Source: Sinotaia quadrata | Lineage: Eukaryota; Mollusca; Gastropoda; Architaenioglossa; Viviparidae | Length of the DNA: 64,000 nucleotides | Direction: 5' to 3' | Assembly: GCA_028829895.1 (NCBI GenBank) | Contig: CM054182.1 | Span: 17,504,001 to 17,568,000 of the forward strand | In this document: piece by piece, positions 25,201 to 40,200 of the stretch | How the letters are laid out: each line of letters begins with the position of its first letter | Position numbering within the stretch: the stretch's first letter is position 1 | Translations under genes and position numbers: made by a program | Notes under the pieces: model-generated | What the model was told of the DNA's origin: nothing | Seen by the model: only the letters and a program-made list of their open reading frames with translations | Database searches by the model: none

Positions 25201-28200
25201 ATCACTTTGGAAAATATTTTCTATTCCATTTTGGCAAAATGTAGTGCAGGATTTAACCCAGTAAGATATGAACATTGTTAATAGTGTTTGCTTGCTTTTC
25301 TATCACTTTTAAACATTTTCAAGATATATCTGCATATATAGATCATTAAATCGTGTAAATTAGCCAGGTCTAATTATAAGAGTAGCCTTTGTGCTGGTAT
25401 CATGATCCTTGCAAAATAAAGTTTATTCAGTCCCCTCCCCTCTCTCTCTCTCTTTCACATAAAAACACACACATACACTCCTCACTCCCTCTTCTTCTCT
25501 CTTTTTCTGTCTGATAATATGCAATATCTACCTGTTTAACTTTGATTTTAAATTAAAATATTTAAGTATATGTTTTTTTCATAAAGATTTGAAATGGTTT
25601 TGTTATAGATATTTATTTCTTTAAATGTTTATTTAACATTTATTCTTTTTTCTTTCTTTCTTTCTTTTTAAAAGACTGACATTAAAAATTTGCCTTGGTA
25701 ATGGATTTTTGTTTTAATAATTCTAAATTTATTAATTGGGCTTTTAATAACTTTCTTCTCTAGAATCCTGAACACATCCCCATGACATTCGGTACAAACT
25801 TTAAGGCTCAATTAGCAGCTAGAACTGTTTTTGGTCTAGCTCATCGCCATGGAGATATCCTGCGAGAGGGATGGAAAAATATTTTAGACTGCATGCTACA
25901 GTTGTTCCGGGCAAAACTGCTTCCCAAGTCCATGATAGAGGTGTGTTGTGTGTATCTTTGTCTTCATTGAAATGCAAAAGGGCATGATGCATGTATTAAA
26001 TAAAAATGAATATGTAAAGGGCATTTATAATTGTATATCTATATATTTTATATTACCATGAACATGTAATGAAGGCTGCAATATTTTTTTGACTCATGAT
26101 ATATGCATTTTCTGACATTAAATTTAAATTAAATATAAATTAAAATTTATAAAGATATAAGGGGGCCACATCTATAATTTATGGCCTTGAATGTATAAGT
26201 AGGACATCCCTTTGAAAATGTATCTATTGATGGAAACTTATTTTCTCTAGCATTAGACTTTGTGAATGTGAATTATGGTTCCATATCTTTAAGGCCTGAA
26301 AAAGTAATCATATATTTTAAACATTTATATACCACATGATATCCTTTTAGGTTGAGGATTTTGCCGACCCTTCGGGCAAAGTATCTATACTTCGGGAAGA
26401 GACCACTGCAGTGACAAGGTGAGATTTTTGTGTGTAATGTTAGTTGATGATCATGGCCCACCATTATTCTTAAAATTAATCAGAATAATTTGAAGTGTTT
26501 TTAAAATGAATCTCTGTATAATGTTTGATGAGTTTTGTTCCTGTTTTATTCTTAAAATCAATCTCAGAGTAATGTTAAGATATTTTTTATCATTCATAAA
26601 AGTCAACTCATTTTAATGACTCTTTAATGTAAAGTAGTCTTAAATCTTTAAATGATATATTTGTATTGTCTTTAATGTGTATAATCTTAACAGTTCTATG
26701 ATGTTATTATATTTGAATTTTCTTATATAAAGTTCTTAATCTCTGTGAAAAGCTAATCATTTTTTTTTTATCTCTTCATTGTATATGATCTTATTATAAA
26801 GTTAATAGACATGTATGTTGTTTTATTTTCATAAATTTTATTTGTATTTTTCATGATTGTAGATTTTAATGTTGCTCTTGAATTTCTTAATCTTCATTTA
26901 AATATTGATTTTTATTCTCTTTATTGTTCATACTTTGGTAAATTTGTAAGTTTTTCTGATACTTATAATCTTAATCTTCATTAAGTAAATTTGTACAGTT
27001 GGTATTAATTAGAGTCTTGGTAGAGTTATTAGGTTTATATGTCATTCTCATGCTTATAATCTTAATCTCCATTAAGTAAGTTTGTACATATATATTTCTG
27101 TTTTATAATTCTTAGTCTTACTGTTGTAAGGTTGTATTTGTAAACCTAATCTCATTTGTTTAAAAATGAAAATTTTAAAAAATTTAAAATTCCATAAATG
27201 TAAGATCATATTGAAACAACATAATTTAGGTGCATACCAACAATTCAGCAATATTTTCAAATACCACTCATACATTGCACTTTTGTTCAGGTATCATTTA
27301 TTAAATGTTGGCTTGATAGATGCAGTCTAATTATTTTAAGATATTTTGATATACATTAATTAGAGTTGTGGTCTTTTTTAAACTATTTTTATTTTATTTA
27401 TCTGTTTTATATATATATATAACTGTACAAAGGTATCAGCATATTAACAAAAGCAGTATAATAAATTACTATTATAATTATTTTCAGACATTTTGTCTAT
27501 TTGGGTTGGGTTGTTTGACATTGTATTTATCTTAATTTAATTCAGTGAGCATACATCTAAGTTGAAATGGAAAAACAAACACAGAAAAGATAATGAACTG
27601 ATCAGTAGTATTCACTTTATGTTTTAATGTCATCACTATCTAGCTAACAGAAGGTACAAAATGTGATACAAATTTCCAGCAATGGATAGTTTTAGGAATC
27701 TTTTACATTATTTAGATTATTCCAGTGTTTTCAAATCAGGTGCCTCCATTGGATTAATATGGTTTAATGAGAGAGATAATTGGCTTTTTATTTCCTCTGC
27801 AGTTTTTCCTTTTATTTTATGCATAAAAGCTTAAACATTAGATTTTTGCTCTTCTTGAAATTGAAAATAAATGTTTGCAATGAGAATGAAAATATGAAAA
27901 ATTGTTATCTTTTTGCATGTTTATAATTCTTAATAATCTTATTGCCTTGAACAATACCAAAACAATCTCAATTCTGTCCAAAACTTGAGGCCCTTTTATA
28001 TTTCAGAAAGAAAAGAATAATGTCATCATAGTCACAAAATGGGTACTGAAATGTAAATTTTGGCATTATTTATAGATATTTATATATATGCTATTATAGT
28101 TGCAAGCATTTGTGATCGATATTGTTTTCAGTCATTTTAACCTGATATAATAGTTTTCAATCAAAATTTTATGATTTGATGGAATATTTAGCTTTCAAGG

Positions 28201-31200
28201 ATAATTGTATACTATATTTAAATAGCAATTTTATTTTTTTCATAAAACACTTTTACATATTTAGAACAATGTTTTGTACACAGATCTGATTTTGTAATGT
28301 TCAGTTTGTAGACCAGATTTGGGAGTGTACTATTTTGTGTATAGATCTGAAGTGTACTGTTTTGTGTACAGATCTGATTCTGAAATGTGATGTTTTGTAC
28401 ATAGGTCTGATTTTGAAATGTGATGTTTTGTACATAGGTCTGATTCTGAAATGTGATGTTTTGTACATAGGTCTGATTCTGGAGTATTAAGCAGCTTTGT
28501 TTCGTACTTCTCCCTGTCGGAGTCTGCTTCAGCTAAAGGTCCATCTGCAGAAGAAGTAGAGGCAAGCAGGCAGGCCGAGTCCTGTGTGCTTGACTGTCAT
28601 TTAGACTCATTGATTGCTGACACCAAGTTCCTTCGCCATGACTCCCTAAGCGAACTTGTCAAGGTAAAAGTCATCTTTATAATTTTTTTCTCAGCGAGAT
28701 GCAGATTTATGGGATTTTGATGATCATCATTCATATAAAATACTGAAACTAGTTGTTCTTGAAGCAGATTATAGGATTACTTATAATCGTATTATTGTAC
28801 AGCTACAACTGAAACTATTTACAAGATTCGTGGCAAGCTTGAAAAACACTTGAAAAATGAGAACTGTCTTGAAAAGAATTCAGATTTTACTTTGTTCTTG
28901 AAAAGCACTTGAATTTATCTATAAATCCTTGGATTATTTGAGAAGTCTTCAAGAAATATTCCCCCCCCTCCCCATTTTCCTTCACCATCAGTCTGTATAA
29001 ATATGTTTATTTTAAATAAAGTGCTGTGAAATCATTAAACATTTGCAGATCATAATACCATCATTGTTGAGTTTTCGAATCGTTGACATTCACTGCAGTT
29101 GTTTCCAATATTTCATTCATAAACCTGAGATAGGAATATCAAGAATTCCTACATTCCTACTTGGAGCACTAAGAATATTTGGAAACTATATAATTCATTT
29201 ACAGTATAATTTTGAAAAAATAGAACTTCTTCTATAAAATAGTAACTATTTTAAATTTTGTTTTTTGGTTCGGTTCAGAAAGCTTTTTTCCCCATGTACA
29301 GTTTGATTTATTTTTGGTACAAACCAAAAAAATGTCTTCCAATCAATTCATAAAGAAGTTATTTACCTATTACTAAACTGAATAAAGAATTAGGAGAATT
29401 TATAAAAGCCAGTACTAAAAAAAATAGTCATATCGTGAGGAATCAAAATATGGTCAGGATAATGGTGGTTTGGGATCATCTGAAAGGTCATGGATTTCAG
29501 GTTTTTAAACCATCATTGCCTTCATAAATGATTAATGGCTTTGTGATTTGTCAACCATACATAGGTCTGTAGTTGTTCATCACATTCCACATGCACACAC
29601 CATAGATGTTTGGCTCTTTTATTTATGCAGTCAAAGGTTACATATGCTGACGTGTTTCTATGCAAGATTGCATATGGAATAGAACATATAAATAAAATGC
29701 AAGACAGGACGGAAGACAACAATACCTCAAATGCTCTTTCAAAGCCAAAAGCAGATGGGATACTACTTCTTTGAAAGAATATGATTCAATTTTTATTACT
29801 ATATGGACTCTCTTTTGTGCAGTGATAATCGCTCATCCTGAAAATCATTCATTCATAACATGCTCTTTGGGGGGGGGGGGGGGGGGGGCAATATCCTTAA
29901 ATGATAAACGACAATGAAAACGTCAGAAACTATTGGATATGTAGAAATTGTGACTATCTTGGTGAACAGGACAAGTGAGAATAATATACCTTGTCTTTAG
30001 GTCAGACAGTTAGAAATGTGACTACCTTGGTCTGGACCAATGAGCCTTCCTACAAATATGGTCAATAGCAACAATCTTAGCATAAAGTTCACCATGACAA
30101 GGTGTCAATGAAAAAATATCTGGCTACTGAGCCTTCTCACAAATCTATAAACAAATAGCAATTTAATTCCTAACCAATCTTATTAACTAAGTGCACTGGG
30201 GTTTTCCTAAATAATTCAACTTTAACTCTTAACGTCTCTTAAGATATTTAGGTCAAACTTGCTGTCTTGGAAGGTTTGTGACAAAATGGTCTAAAATCAT
30301 GCTATAATGGTGCTTGCATTATAACTTTTTTGTTTCAAATTTTTTTCTAGTGACAATTATGAGATATGGTTAGTGATTACAAGGTGCAATAAAATCCAGG
30401 ACAGTGCAGTAACTATTGGACATGTAGAAATTGTGACTATCTTGGTGAACAGGACAAGTGAGAATAATATACCTTGTCTTTAGGTCAGACAGGTAGAAAT
30501 GTGACTACCTTGTCGAACAGAACAAGTGAAAATAATTATACCTTGTCTATGTCTACTTTTTAAAATTATCATTAAATTATAATGTAGTAAATACTTACCT
30601 AATGTAGGCTATGTTTTGTGTTGATAAATAATAATAAATATATCACATTTCAAAGTGTGTCATTAAATTTCTTTTTTAATACTGAGTTGATCCAGTAATC
30701 TATTTATTATCTAGCAATGAATTCTTTTGAAAACATAGTTTTAATCAGTAGTAAGTTTGATGTGGTCATCTTTTAATGTCACGGCACTTGGTTTTATGTA
30801 AGCTATATTTATGAAAGTTACACTTTCAATTTGGTGCTCTTATTTTGTTTATTTTGTTTTGTTTCATATGGTATATGTACAAGATGATGTCCCATTTTAA
30901 ATCCTTAGAAAAATCCCTTGAGCCAAAAAGCACTCCACGAAACTTTTACACTGGATTTACAAAGTTTTTAAATACAAAAGTGAGGGAAACACTTTAAGCT
31001 GACCATTTTCTGACCTCCATTCAGGCACTTATAACAGCATGCCAGGGCGCGGAAGAGCAGGGATCTCTTGGAGGACAGTATGATGAAGATGCTGGAGTTT
31101 TCTTTTTTGAAATTCTAGTCAGAGTCGTATTGCAAAACAGGTAAGGGAGTTGAGCAACGTGGACAGTAAAATAATGGAGTATTGTAGCAGTAGAAATGTC

Positions 31201-34200
31201 GGTCACATAATATAATATTGAGGCATAGAGATAAGTAATATTGTGTGATAGCAAGAGAAACTATTATAGAATTGTAATTGAGTACTGTTGAAAGGAGAGA
31301 AACAATAATAATTATTAAATCTGTAATATTAAAATTATAAAATTGTAATTGAGTACTGTTGAAAGGAGAGAAACAATTCTAATTACTGCTGTCCTATGAA
31401 AATGATAGAATTGTAATTGAGTACTGTTGAAAGGAGAGAAATAATTCTGATTACTGCTGTCCTATCAAAATTATAAAATTGAGCACTCTTGAAAGGAGAG
31501 AAACAATACTAACTAATGCTGTCCTTTGAAAATTATAGAATTGTAATTGAGTACTGTGATAAGAAGAGAAACAATTCTGAATAATGCTGTCTTATAAAAA
31601 TTACAGAATTGTAATTGAGTACTGTTGAAAGGAGAGAAACAATTCTGAATAATTAGGTAGTCCCACTCATTTTTTTTCTATTTGATATTGTACACTTATT
31701 TTATGCTCAAAATGTGTATCCTCATAAAATATGGTTGTGTAGAAAAATTTTATGATTATAGCTATTTGAGATATCTTTAATTTAATGTCATAATTTGCAG
31801 TCAATGTTTTTTAGATGTAATGAGTGTGCAATTTGTCAAAATTCAGTAAAAGTAAAATAGAAGCTACACTGATCAACAGTCAAACATTTTAAATTAATAT
31901 ACTCACAGAGAAAAAGTAAAAACTGACATAATGCAGAATTGAAATTTCAGTTTATTATAAATCGCAATGGAAAACATGCTTTTGTTTCATAAAATTGCTT
32001 ACAAAATGCAACAAACTGAAATATTTATATTAAAAAAAGATTGAAATGAGAATTAGCATTAATAAATGCTTACAAATAGATCTTTCCACTAGAATGTTTC
32101 ATTTGATCATGGTAGAAAAATCGGCATTAGCATCAGTGCAATATTTATTGTGTCTCAGAAATGAGAGCAGCAGGAAGGGTGCTACAGATTTTCAATTTAA
32201 CAAGAACTGCCTGAACTAACAATCTTGCATTGTGTCATATCTTTTGAAAGATGTTAAAATGCTGAATAAAATGGTATTTTTATTCTGATTTTGTGCTAAA
32301 TATTTATCCCCCAAAATTGTCTTGAACTTTTCACTTCAAATTTTCTTCATGTTATTCTTCACAGGCAAATATGAAAAAAATATGAGTGTTGAGAATTATT
32401 TCTCATCTTTTTAATGGATCAATCAGAATTTATGTTACCAATCTATGCAGGTCTTGCATAATTCTTAAAAAAATGGTACCCGAAAACACAAATTTGACTT
32501 TTTCAGCTGTGACACTCCCGATGAGAAATTTTCGATATAATCCTAAGGTACTTTCATCAAAGTATAGGATACAGTAATAAAGTTCAAAAGAAAAACAACA
32601 TACTTTAAAAGACAAAACAGCACTTTATTTTTTAAATGGTTTGTTCAGATTAAATGTAAAGAAAACTTCTGTGTGAAGTAAGTTTAGTAAATTTGTGTGC
32701 GAAAGTGCATTTGTCCCCAGTAAAACGGCAGCATTTGGACTACTTAGAATAATGCTGTCTTATGAAAATCAGTAGTATTGTAATTGAGTATTATATGGTT
32801 GCATGATAAGTAGCAGTGTAAAGAATAAGTTGGACAGAGAAATTAGAAATACAATGAGTGATAGGTAAAAAAATAATTGTACAAGTGAAAACATTTGGAA
32901 TTCAGCAAGAAATACGCAAGAAACTTTTACTTCAAAAAAGAAAATTAGCTGTCTCCTGTGTTTAAACTGTTTTATATTAATTGAAGAAAGGTTTCTTCAG
33001 TTTAATACTCGTTGTTCTGCAGAGACCGAGTTACAGGCATCTGGACTTTAGTACGTGACCACGTATATTGGGTATTTGTTCGCTCACGAGAACCAGGATT
33101 ACTTGTGGAACGCACTGCAGTAGGATTACTTAGGATGGCAATCCGCCTGCTTCGGCGTGAAGAAATGGCTGGACAGGTAAATTTTTCATAACAGAAAAAA
33201 TATTAGTTCAATGTCTTCAAACTTAAAGTGATTAATTTTTGACTACACATTAAGTCACAATTTAAAGAGATATAGTAAATTTACTGCAGCATATTATTTG
33301 TCCAATAAAATGACAAAATTATAACATAAATGGACATTCAATAATTTAAATTCATTTTAAAATTTAGCAACATTTATGTTAAATTATTAATTTATTAACT
33401 ACTAATAAAGTCTTCTTTAAATTATTATGATTAATTTTAATTTTAAAAATATTAATGGAGAGAATTGTGATTTAAATTATTTATAAGGGAAGAATAAGTA
33501 TTAATTAGTGTGCAAAGAAAATGTGTGTGGGGTCCTTCATATAATGAACTAGATGTTCACACTAGAAGTTATGGTATATGTCAGATTCATACAGACTTAC
33601 AAAGACTCATCAGGACTTCATTAGAATGAAATGATTGATTGAAGATCACTCAGAATATGTCACTTGCCAGGGAATAGCCTGAGTATATTCAAATGACTGT
33701 TGCGTATGAATGAGTATTGCACCTTTAATCTGTCATTTTACTCTAAAGATCTCCATGAATCTCTAATGAGCCTAGTAAGTTTGGTTCTGTGTACCCAACC
33801 CTTTCTGTAGACAGGTGGGAAAAGCTTATTTACTCTAAATATATCCATGAACTTTTTTTAATATAGTTTAACAGATTAATCTAAACAAATTCTAACAAGA
33901 CTAATTATATCTCAGTACAGCTATTAAACCAAGAAAAGAGGATAATTAATAAATATTAATGCTGATAAATGTGTGCTACATTGTGAATTAAATTACGTTC
34001 ATTTCTTTTTGTAATATTACTTTAAAAATTCATAACCAGATCCAGAGGGGGGGGTCTGTCAGTTGTTATTTTTTCAAAGGTTTTGTCACATTTTTAGTTA
34101 CCTACTAATAGTGCTAATAACATTTATCTTTACATTTCAGGTGGGGAGTTGTCACTTTTTTTAGCTAAATACTAATAATGAATTTCTTGTGCAGGTCTTG

Positions 34201-37200
34201 TCAGTTTTTTTATTTAAATACTAATAATGTTTTTGTTTAACTTTACATTTTTTGTGCAGGTCTTGTCAGTTTTTATTTAAATACTAATAATGCTTTACCT
34301 TTACAGTTCTTGTGCAGGTCTTGGCAGGTTTTTAGTTAAATCTAATAATGCTTTACCTTTACATTTTGCAGGTCTTGGCAGTTTTTTTAGTTAAATACCT
34401 TTGTTTTTCTCTAAAAGTTCTACACTATTGATAGTTTGCTTCTTTTGCTTTTGACGTTATTGACAATATATTTACTGATAATACTTTGTTTGACCAATTT
34501 CTTGTGAATTATTGGCAGTATATTAATTGCAAATACTTTGTTTTGACCTCTTTCATTTGAAGTTATTGGCAATATACTTATTGTTAATACTTTGTGTATT
34601 AACATCGTTCTTTTAAAGGTGTCTGAATATTTACTATTTTTTATTTTTCATTAACTTCTCTTCATCACTTTCAGCATAGGACTTGAACAGTTTATCATTC
34701 TTTTTTTTTAGGTCATAGATGGTGGTCCTCCCAACACCAAACTCTACTATCAGATATTTCACACTTACACCCCTGTCAAGTTTTTTTTCAACAAATTCAC
34801 TTTATATTATAAATACAAATTTAAATGCTTCCTCTTCTTCTTAATAATGTTACCCATAAGAGTATCAGACCTTTTTGACATTTTCAACAATAATTTTGCA
34901 ATGCAGCACAAACAAAATAAGCAAAACAAACAGTGATCAATCAATTCAGATACCTTGCGCCAATGACGGTTGGCACTTAACTGACAACACAATTTTGGAT
35001 TAGGAGCACTCAACCTGTAATTCTTTGCTTTACCTCTTTGTTTTGAAGACTGCATTGTTACTAATATTACTTTAATTTTAATTCTTTCTTATGGAGCTGC
35101 AGGATTCTTACTGCTAGTGCTGTATTTTTATGTTTTTCATTTGAAAGGTATTGGCAGTTTTACGTTTACTACTGATACTGCCCAGCCAGGTGCTGCACTC
35201 ACTTGCTCGACAGTTGACATATGGTCTGCATGAGCTGCTGCGTACCAATGCTGCAAACATTCATGCAGCACTTGACTGGAACACACTTTTCACTCTCTTA
35301 GAGGTTTCAGGGGCAGGGGCCAATCCCCCACCTATCATGCAAGTGGATACAGATGTAGATGTAACACAGGTTTTGCATGATGCTGGTAAGTGGTATTGTG
35401 AACAGTTTGTTGACCATGAATGGTCAGTCTACATGGGTGTATTGTTTTGTGGAGTAATAAACACTAGGGTATTTTAGCTAATTGTTTTATTGTCTAGTAA
35501 TGAATGGTGTTTGTATGATACTGGTAAGTTTTATAGGCCATCGTGTGCTGAGTGAGCAGTTAGTTGACCATGAATGATATGTCTGTGCAGATGTATTGTT
35601 TGTGGACTCATAGTGACGGTGTATTTTTAGCCAATTGTTTTATTGTCTAATAATGAAGGTGTTTGTATGATGCTGGTAAGTTTTCTAATGTCATTGTAAG
35701 CTGAGTCATTCATTCATTAATGTTTAGGACTAATTGTTTTATTGTCTGATAATGACTGGTATTTGTGTGTAAGTTTTTTTAGGACAAATTATTTTTATTG
35801 TCTATTAGTGAATGGTATTTGTATGTAAGTTTTCTTATGCATTGTATGCTGAGTGATTGGTCCAGTCACCAGTAATTATTAGAGTTAATTGCTTTCTTGT
35901 CTCATGATAAGTGGTATTTGTAAAGTTGGAAAATAAAATGGATGAAGTCATACATTTCTAAATATCGGGGGGGGGGGGGGGGGTGTATCATTTTGTTTTG
36001 TCTCTTACGTTCTTATGAAATCCATTTTTTGAACAAAGGTTTATGCAACTGAATGAATGTAGCTGTTCCACTTCTCACCACAAAAGCTCTCCCTTACAAA
36101 TATTCTTTCATTTTTGTGCTTGTTTTGCAAGTGACCACATGTCTAGCTTAATGGCTTTCTCAGAGTTCTATAAGGGTTAATCATAGCATGTGTAGGAGGT
36201 TAGAGTGAATATATACTTACTGTGTGTAGGAGCTTAGAGTGAGCTCTTCATAGTATTTGTAAGAGCTTAGAGTGAAACTATTTCTTGTGTATATAGGAGC
36301 TCAGAATGAAGGTATTCATAGTGTGACATGCACCTCTATGTTACTGGTTATGATTATTATTATTTGTGACACAATGCTACCCCCCTATTTATGGATATGA
36401 TTATTCTTCTTTATTATCCATAGCTAATTACAAGTGATGAGAATCTTAATTTATATTGTTAACAATTCTACAGAAGACACCACTCATCTCTCTCATGTGG
36501 CGGATATATGGGTGCTGTAAACATTTTCTCTCTTCCACAACATTAAACACAAACATTCAATGTCATACAATATTTCTGTAGGTGGAAAATTTCTTACCAG
36601 AGAAGATAAATCCATCGTTAATCTATATTTAGTGTCCAGAACTTAATATGCATTATCAGCACACTCGAGAAATGTTACAAATCTTCCTGTGCACTATTCA
36701 AGCACACCACAAGGAGTGTTCAAGAAACTGTGAATTCTCAGGACCTCAATTTCCATAGTATTGGCTCTTGAACAGAATTCAAAGGAATCAACTTACAGCA
36801 ACATGTTTACTGATAAATTTGATCACACTGCTGGATACACAGACCAATGTGATCCATTAGAGTACAGTGGTCACTGCAGTCTGAAGCAGATGCAGGTTAC
36901 AAATCAAAACAGTCAAAAGGTATGCTCCTTTCTGCAAAAGTCAAATTAAGGGCAGCGCTAAGTTTTTCAAGCATATTTCATCTCTAAACTCCTTTCTCTC
37001 TTAGACACATTATCAGCTTGCATATCCTGAAAACAATATTCATTAGCCTGATACACAAGCAGCATAAGAAATATAGCATCATTCAAAATTCACAGGTATA
37101 ATGTACAACAAAATCAAATTAGTGAACATAGAAATAATGGTTCAGTTGCTTTAAGCCTTCTCCATTTCAAATCATAGATCAAATGCAAACATGTATGAAA

Positions 37201-40200
37201 TATTTCTACATCCATTCTTTCTTGATCAGTCAGTTAACTTGCCTTAAGCTAATGATTGCCTTTCAAACTGGACTTGTTTCATCAAAATCAAAGTGATTTA
37301 GAATATAGAACTCTCTTCAACAAAGTAACTTTCAGTCTATCCCAATTGGATGAAATTATTATGAGCAAATATGAGACTATTAGTCAAAAAAACTACTCAT
37401 CTACTTAGAACTGGTTTGCATTACATCAGCAAGTTCTAGCATACCTGAGTTGTTATAAAATATCAATGCAATACCCGAAGGTCATGTCATGTTGACATTT
37501 AACAAATTATATAATAATTAAGTTTAGAAATAGGGACAGGCAAATTTACTCCACCAAACATAGTAACATTCACACTGTGTGTATAGGAGCTCAGAGTGAC
37601 AGCGAGGTGGGACCTGAAGGAAGCAACTCAACATGTGCTAGTGACCGTGGTTACACATCGGACAGTGAGCTGTATGAAAGTCATAGCAAACTGCACCAGC
37701 AACATCGTGCCAGTCCAGAACTTGCCCTCCGACCTGTGCCAGACAATGGGAGTTGGATGCTGGTATGTATAAATATTTAATTGCTGTACACTGGAATTTT
37801 AGTATTTAATTTCATGAAAGAGAGCAAGACTTTTTTGGAGTGTGAACTATAGCAGTATTCAAAGAGAGCATGACTTTTGTAGTGTACACACTTTAGCTAT
37901 ATTTCAAATGAGCATGACTTTTAAAGTGTACACATTGCACCAATATTCAAAACAAACATTATGAAGTGTACACATTGCACCAATATTCAAAACAAACGTG
38001 ACTTATGAAGAGTACATGCTGCAGCAATATTCAAAATGAGCAAGACTTTTGAAGGGTACGCAGCATGGCAGTACTCAAAATTACCATGACTTTTGAAGAG
38101 TACACATTACAGCAATATTAAAAATGAGCTTGATTTTTGAAGGGTATACAGCACAGAAGTATTCAAAATGACCATGAGGTATAAAATAAATGATTGTTAC
38201 AGGACATACAATCAGTGGTCAAGAGGATAGTCATATTTTCACACAGACATACAAGTCGGGAAGAAAAGGGTCCACATAAAATTCTAGAGCAGATGAAAGA
38301 TTAAATACTCTGGGTAGTGTGGTTACTGAAAGATATAATCCCAGTAATATCTTTCTAGTATTGTATGTATTGGAAATGATCCCATTAGTGTCTTTCTAGT
38401 ATTGTATGTGTTGGAAATAATCCCATTAGTACCTTTCTAGCATTGTATGTTTTGGAAGTGATCTCTTTAGTAAATTTCTGGTTTTGTGCATTATGGGAAT
38501 ATCCCCTAAGACCATTTCTGAATTTGTTTTGGAAGTAATTCTCTTACTACCATTTCTGACTTTATGTATTGTGATGTGTTGCAGTCTGTAGTGGAGTAAA
38601 TTTGCCTATCCCTATTTCTAGACTTAATTGTTATATAAATTGTTCAATGTTAAAGTGACCCGACCTTGGGCCTCCTTATGATGGAATTTTTGTAAATGTC
38701 AGAGTTGGAGTAAACAACTCAAGTTGAGAAAATGGTAGAAATTGCTGATGCAATCCAAACCAATTCCAACTGGATGAGTAGTTTTTAATATCCAATGGTT
38801 AAGATTTATGAGTATGAGACCAGCCAATGGGCTGAGATCAAAAAGTTTACCTGCTTTAGAGAATTCTTTTGTCTGATCACTTTGAATTTGGAGTGGCAAG
38901 AAGTCCAGTCATGAAAGGCAGTTGTTAGTTTAACGGTGAGTTAACTGACTGATTGAGAGAGAATGAACTTAGAAATATTTTGTGCATTTTGCTTTGATAT
39001 GTTATTCTTGTGTTTTTTTTAGAGATGTATTATGCAAGTAGACCATTATTTCTACAAATTATTGAAATAAAATGCTCATATATAGTATGCTAAACTCTTG
39101 ACATTGTTTCTAATGATTATGCTCATAAAATTGATATGCTTAATTTATTATGCTGTGGGCGTGTGTCGGACTAATAAATACTGTTGTGAGTTGAGACTTG
39201 ACTGTAAGATAGAATGGAGTTAAAGATAAATAAACTGGAAACTTAGCCTTTGTTCCCTGATTATATTTTACAGGGAATAAGCAGCCTTACCTTGTTTTAC
39301 CTGAATCTCCGATTACTTATTATAAACCACTAGAGCCCTGGTAGGTGCAAGAAGTATCTACCACAGTGTGTAAGTGTAAGGAATACATTGCACTCCATTG
39401 ATGTATAGTGGCAATGAATGCCGAGTACATGAGCAATTTCTGGTACAAAGGAAGTTACTGGAAATTGCTACATTTGCTCTGCCTGAGGGAGCTAATATGA
39501 CGGAGCACCAGATGGCCTTGAGAGAATAGCAGCTAGTGAGAAAGGAAACGTGGAATTGACAGTACTAATGTGAACAATAAACTTGTGACTTTGTTATGAA
39601 ATACGTGGAATTGACAGTAATAATGTGAACAATAATCTTGTGACTTTGTTATGAAATACGTGGAATTGACAGTACTAATGTGAACAATAAACTTGTGACT
39701 TTGTCATGAAATACGTGGAATTGACAGTACTAATGTGAACAATAAACTTGTGACTTTGTCATGAAATACGTGGAATTGACAGTACTAATGTGAACAATAA
39801 ACTTGTGACTTTGTCATGAAATACATGGAATTGACAGTAATAATGTGAACAATAAACTTGTGACTTTGTCATGAAATACGTGGAATTGACAGTAATAATG
39901 TGAACAATAAACTTGTCAATGAAAATCACACAAAAAGACTATTGCAGCTTTGTCTAGACAAGGTTACATAGAAACTATTATTGCTTATCTCTAATAATTC
40001 CATTTCTGTTCTCTGATAAAAACTATTCTGTGATTTGTATTGACATGAATCTATTGAATTGTGTGTTAGGATATAAGACTGTATAGGTATTAAAATTATT
40101 CAAATGTGGAAATATTGATGTCAGGTAATCTTTTTCAATGTATTTGTTATATGTATATTGATTATTGATTTAATAAATTTATTGTTAAATTTATTGTCCT

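Noticed and set aside
35386..35477. Continuation of the exon 23 open frame past its donor
   Set aside because: Homology to GBF1 stops at HDAG and resumes with AQSDSE in exon 24; the donor gtaagt is good and phases match.
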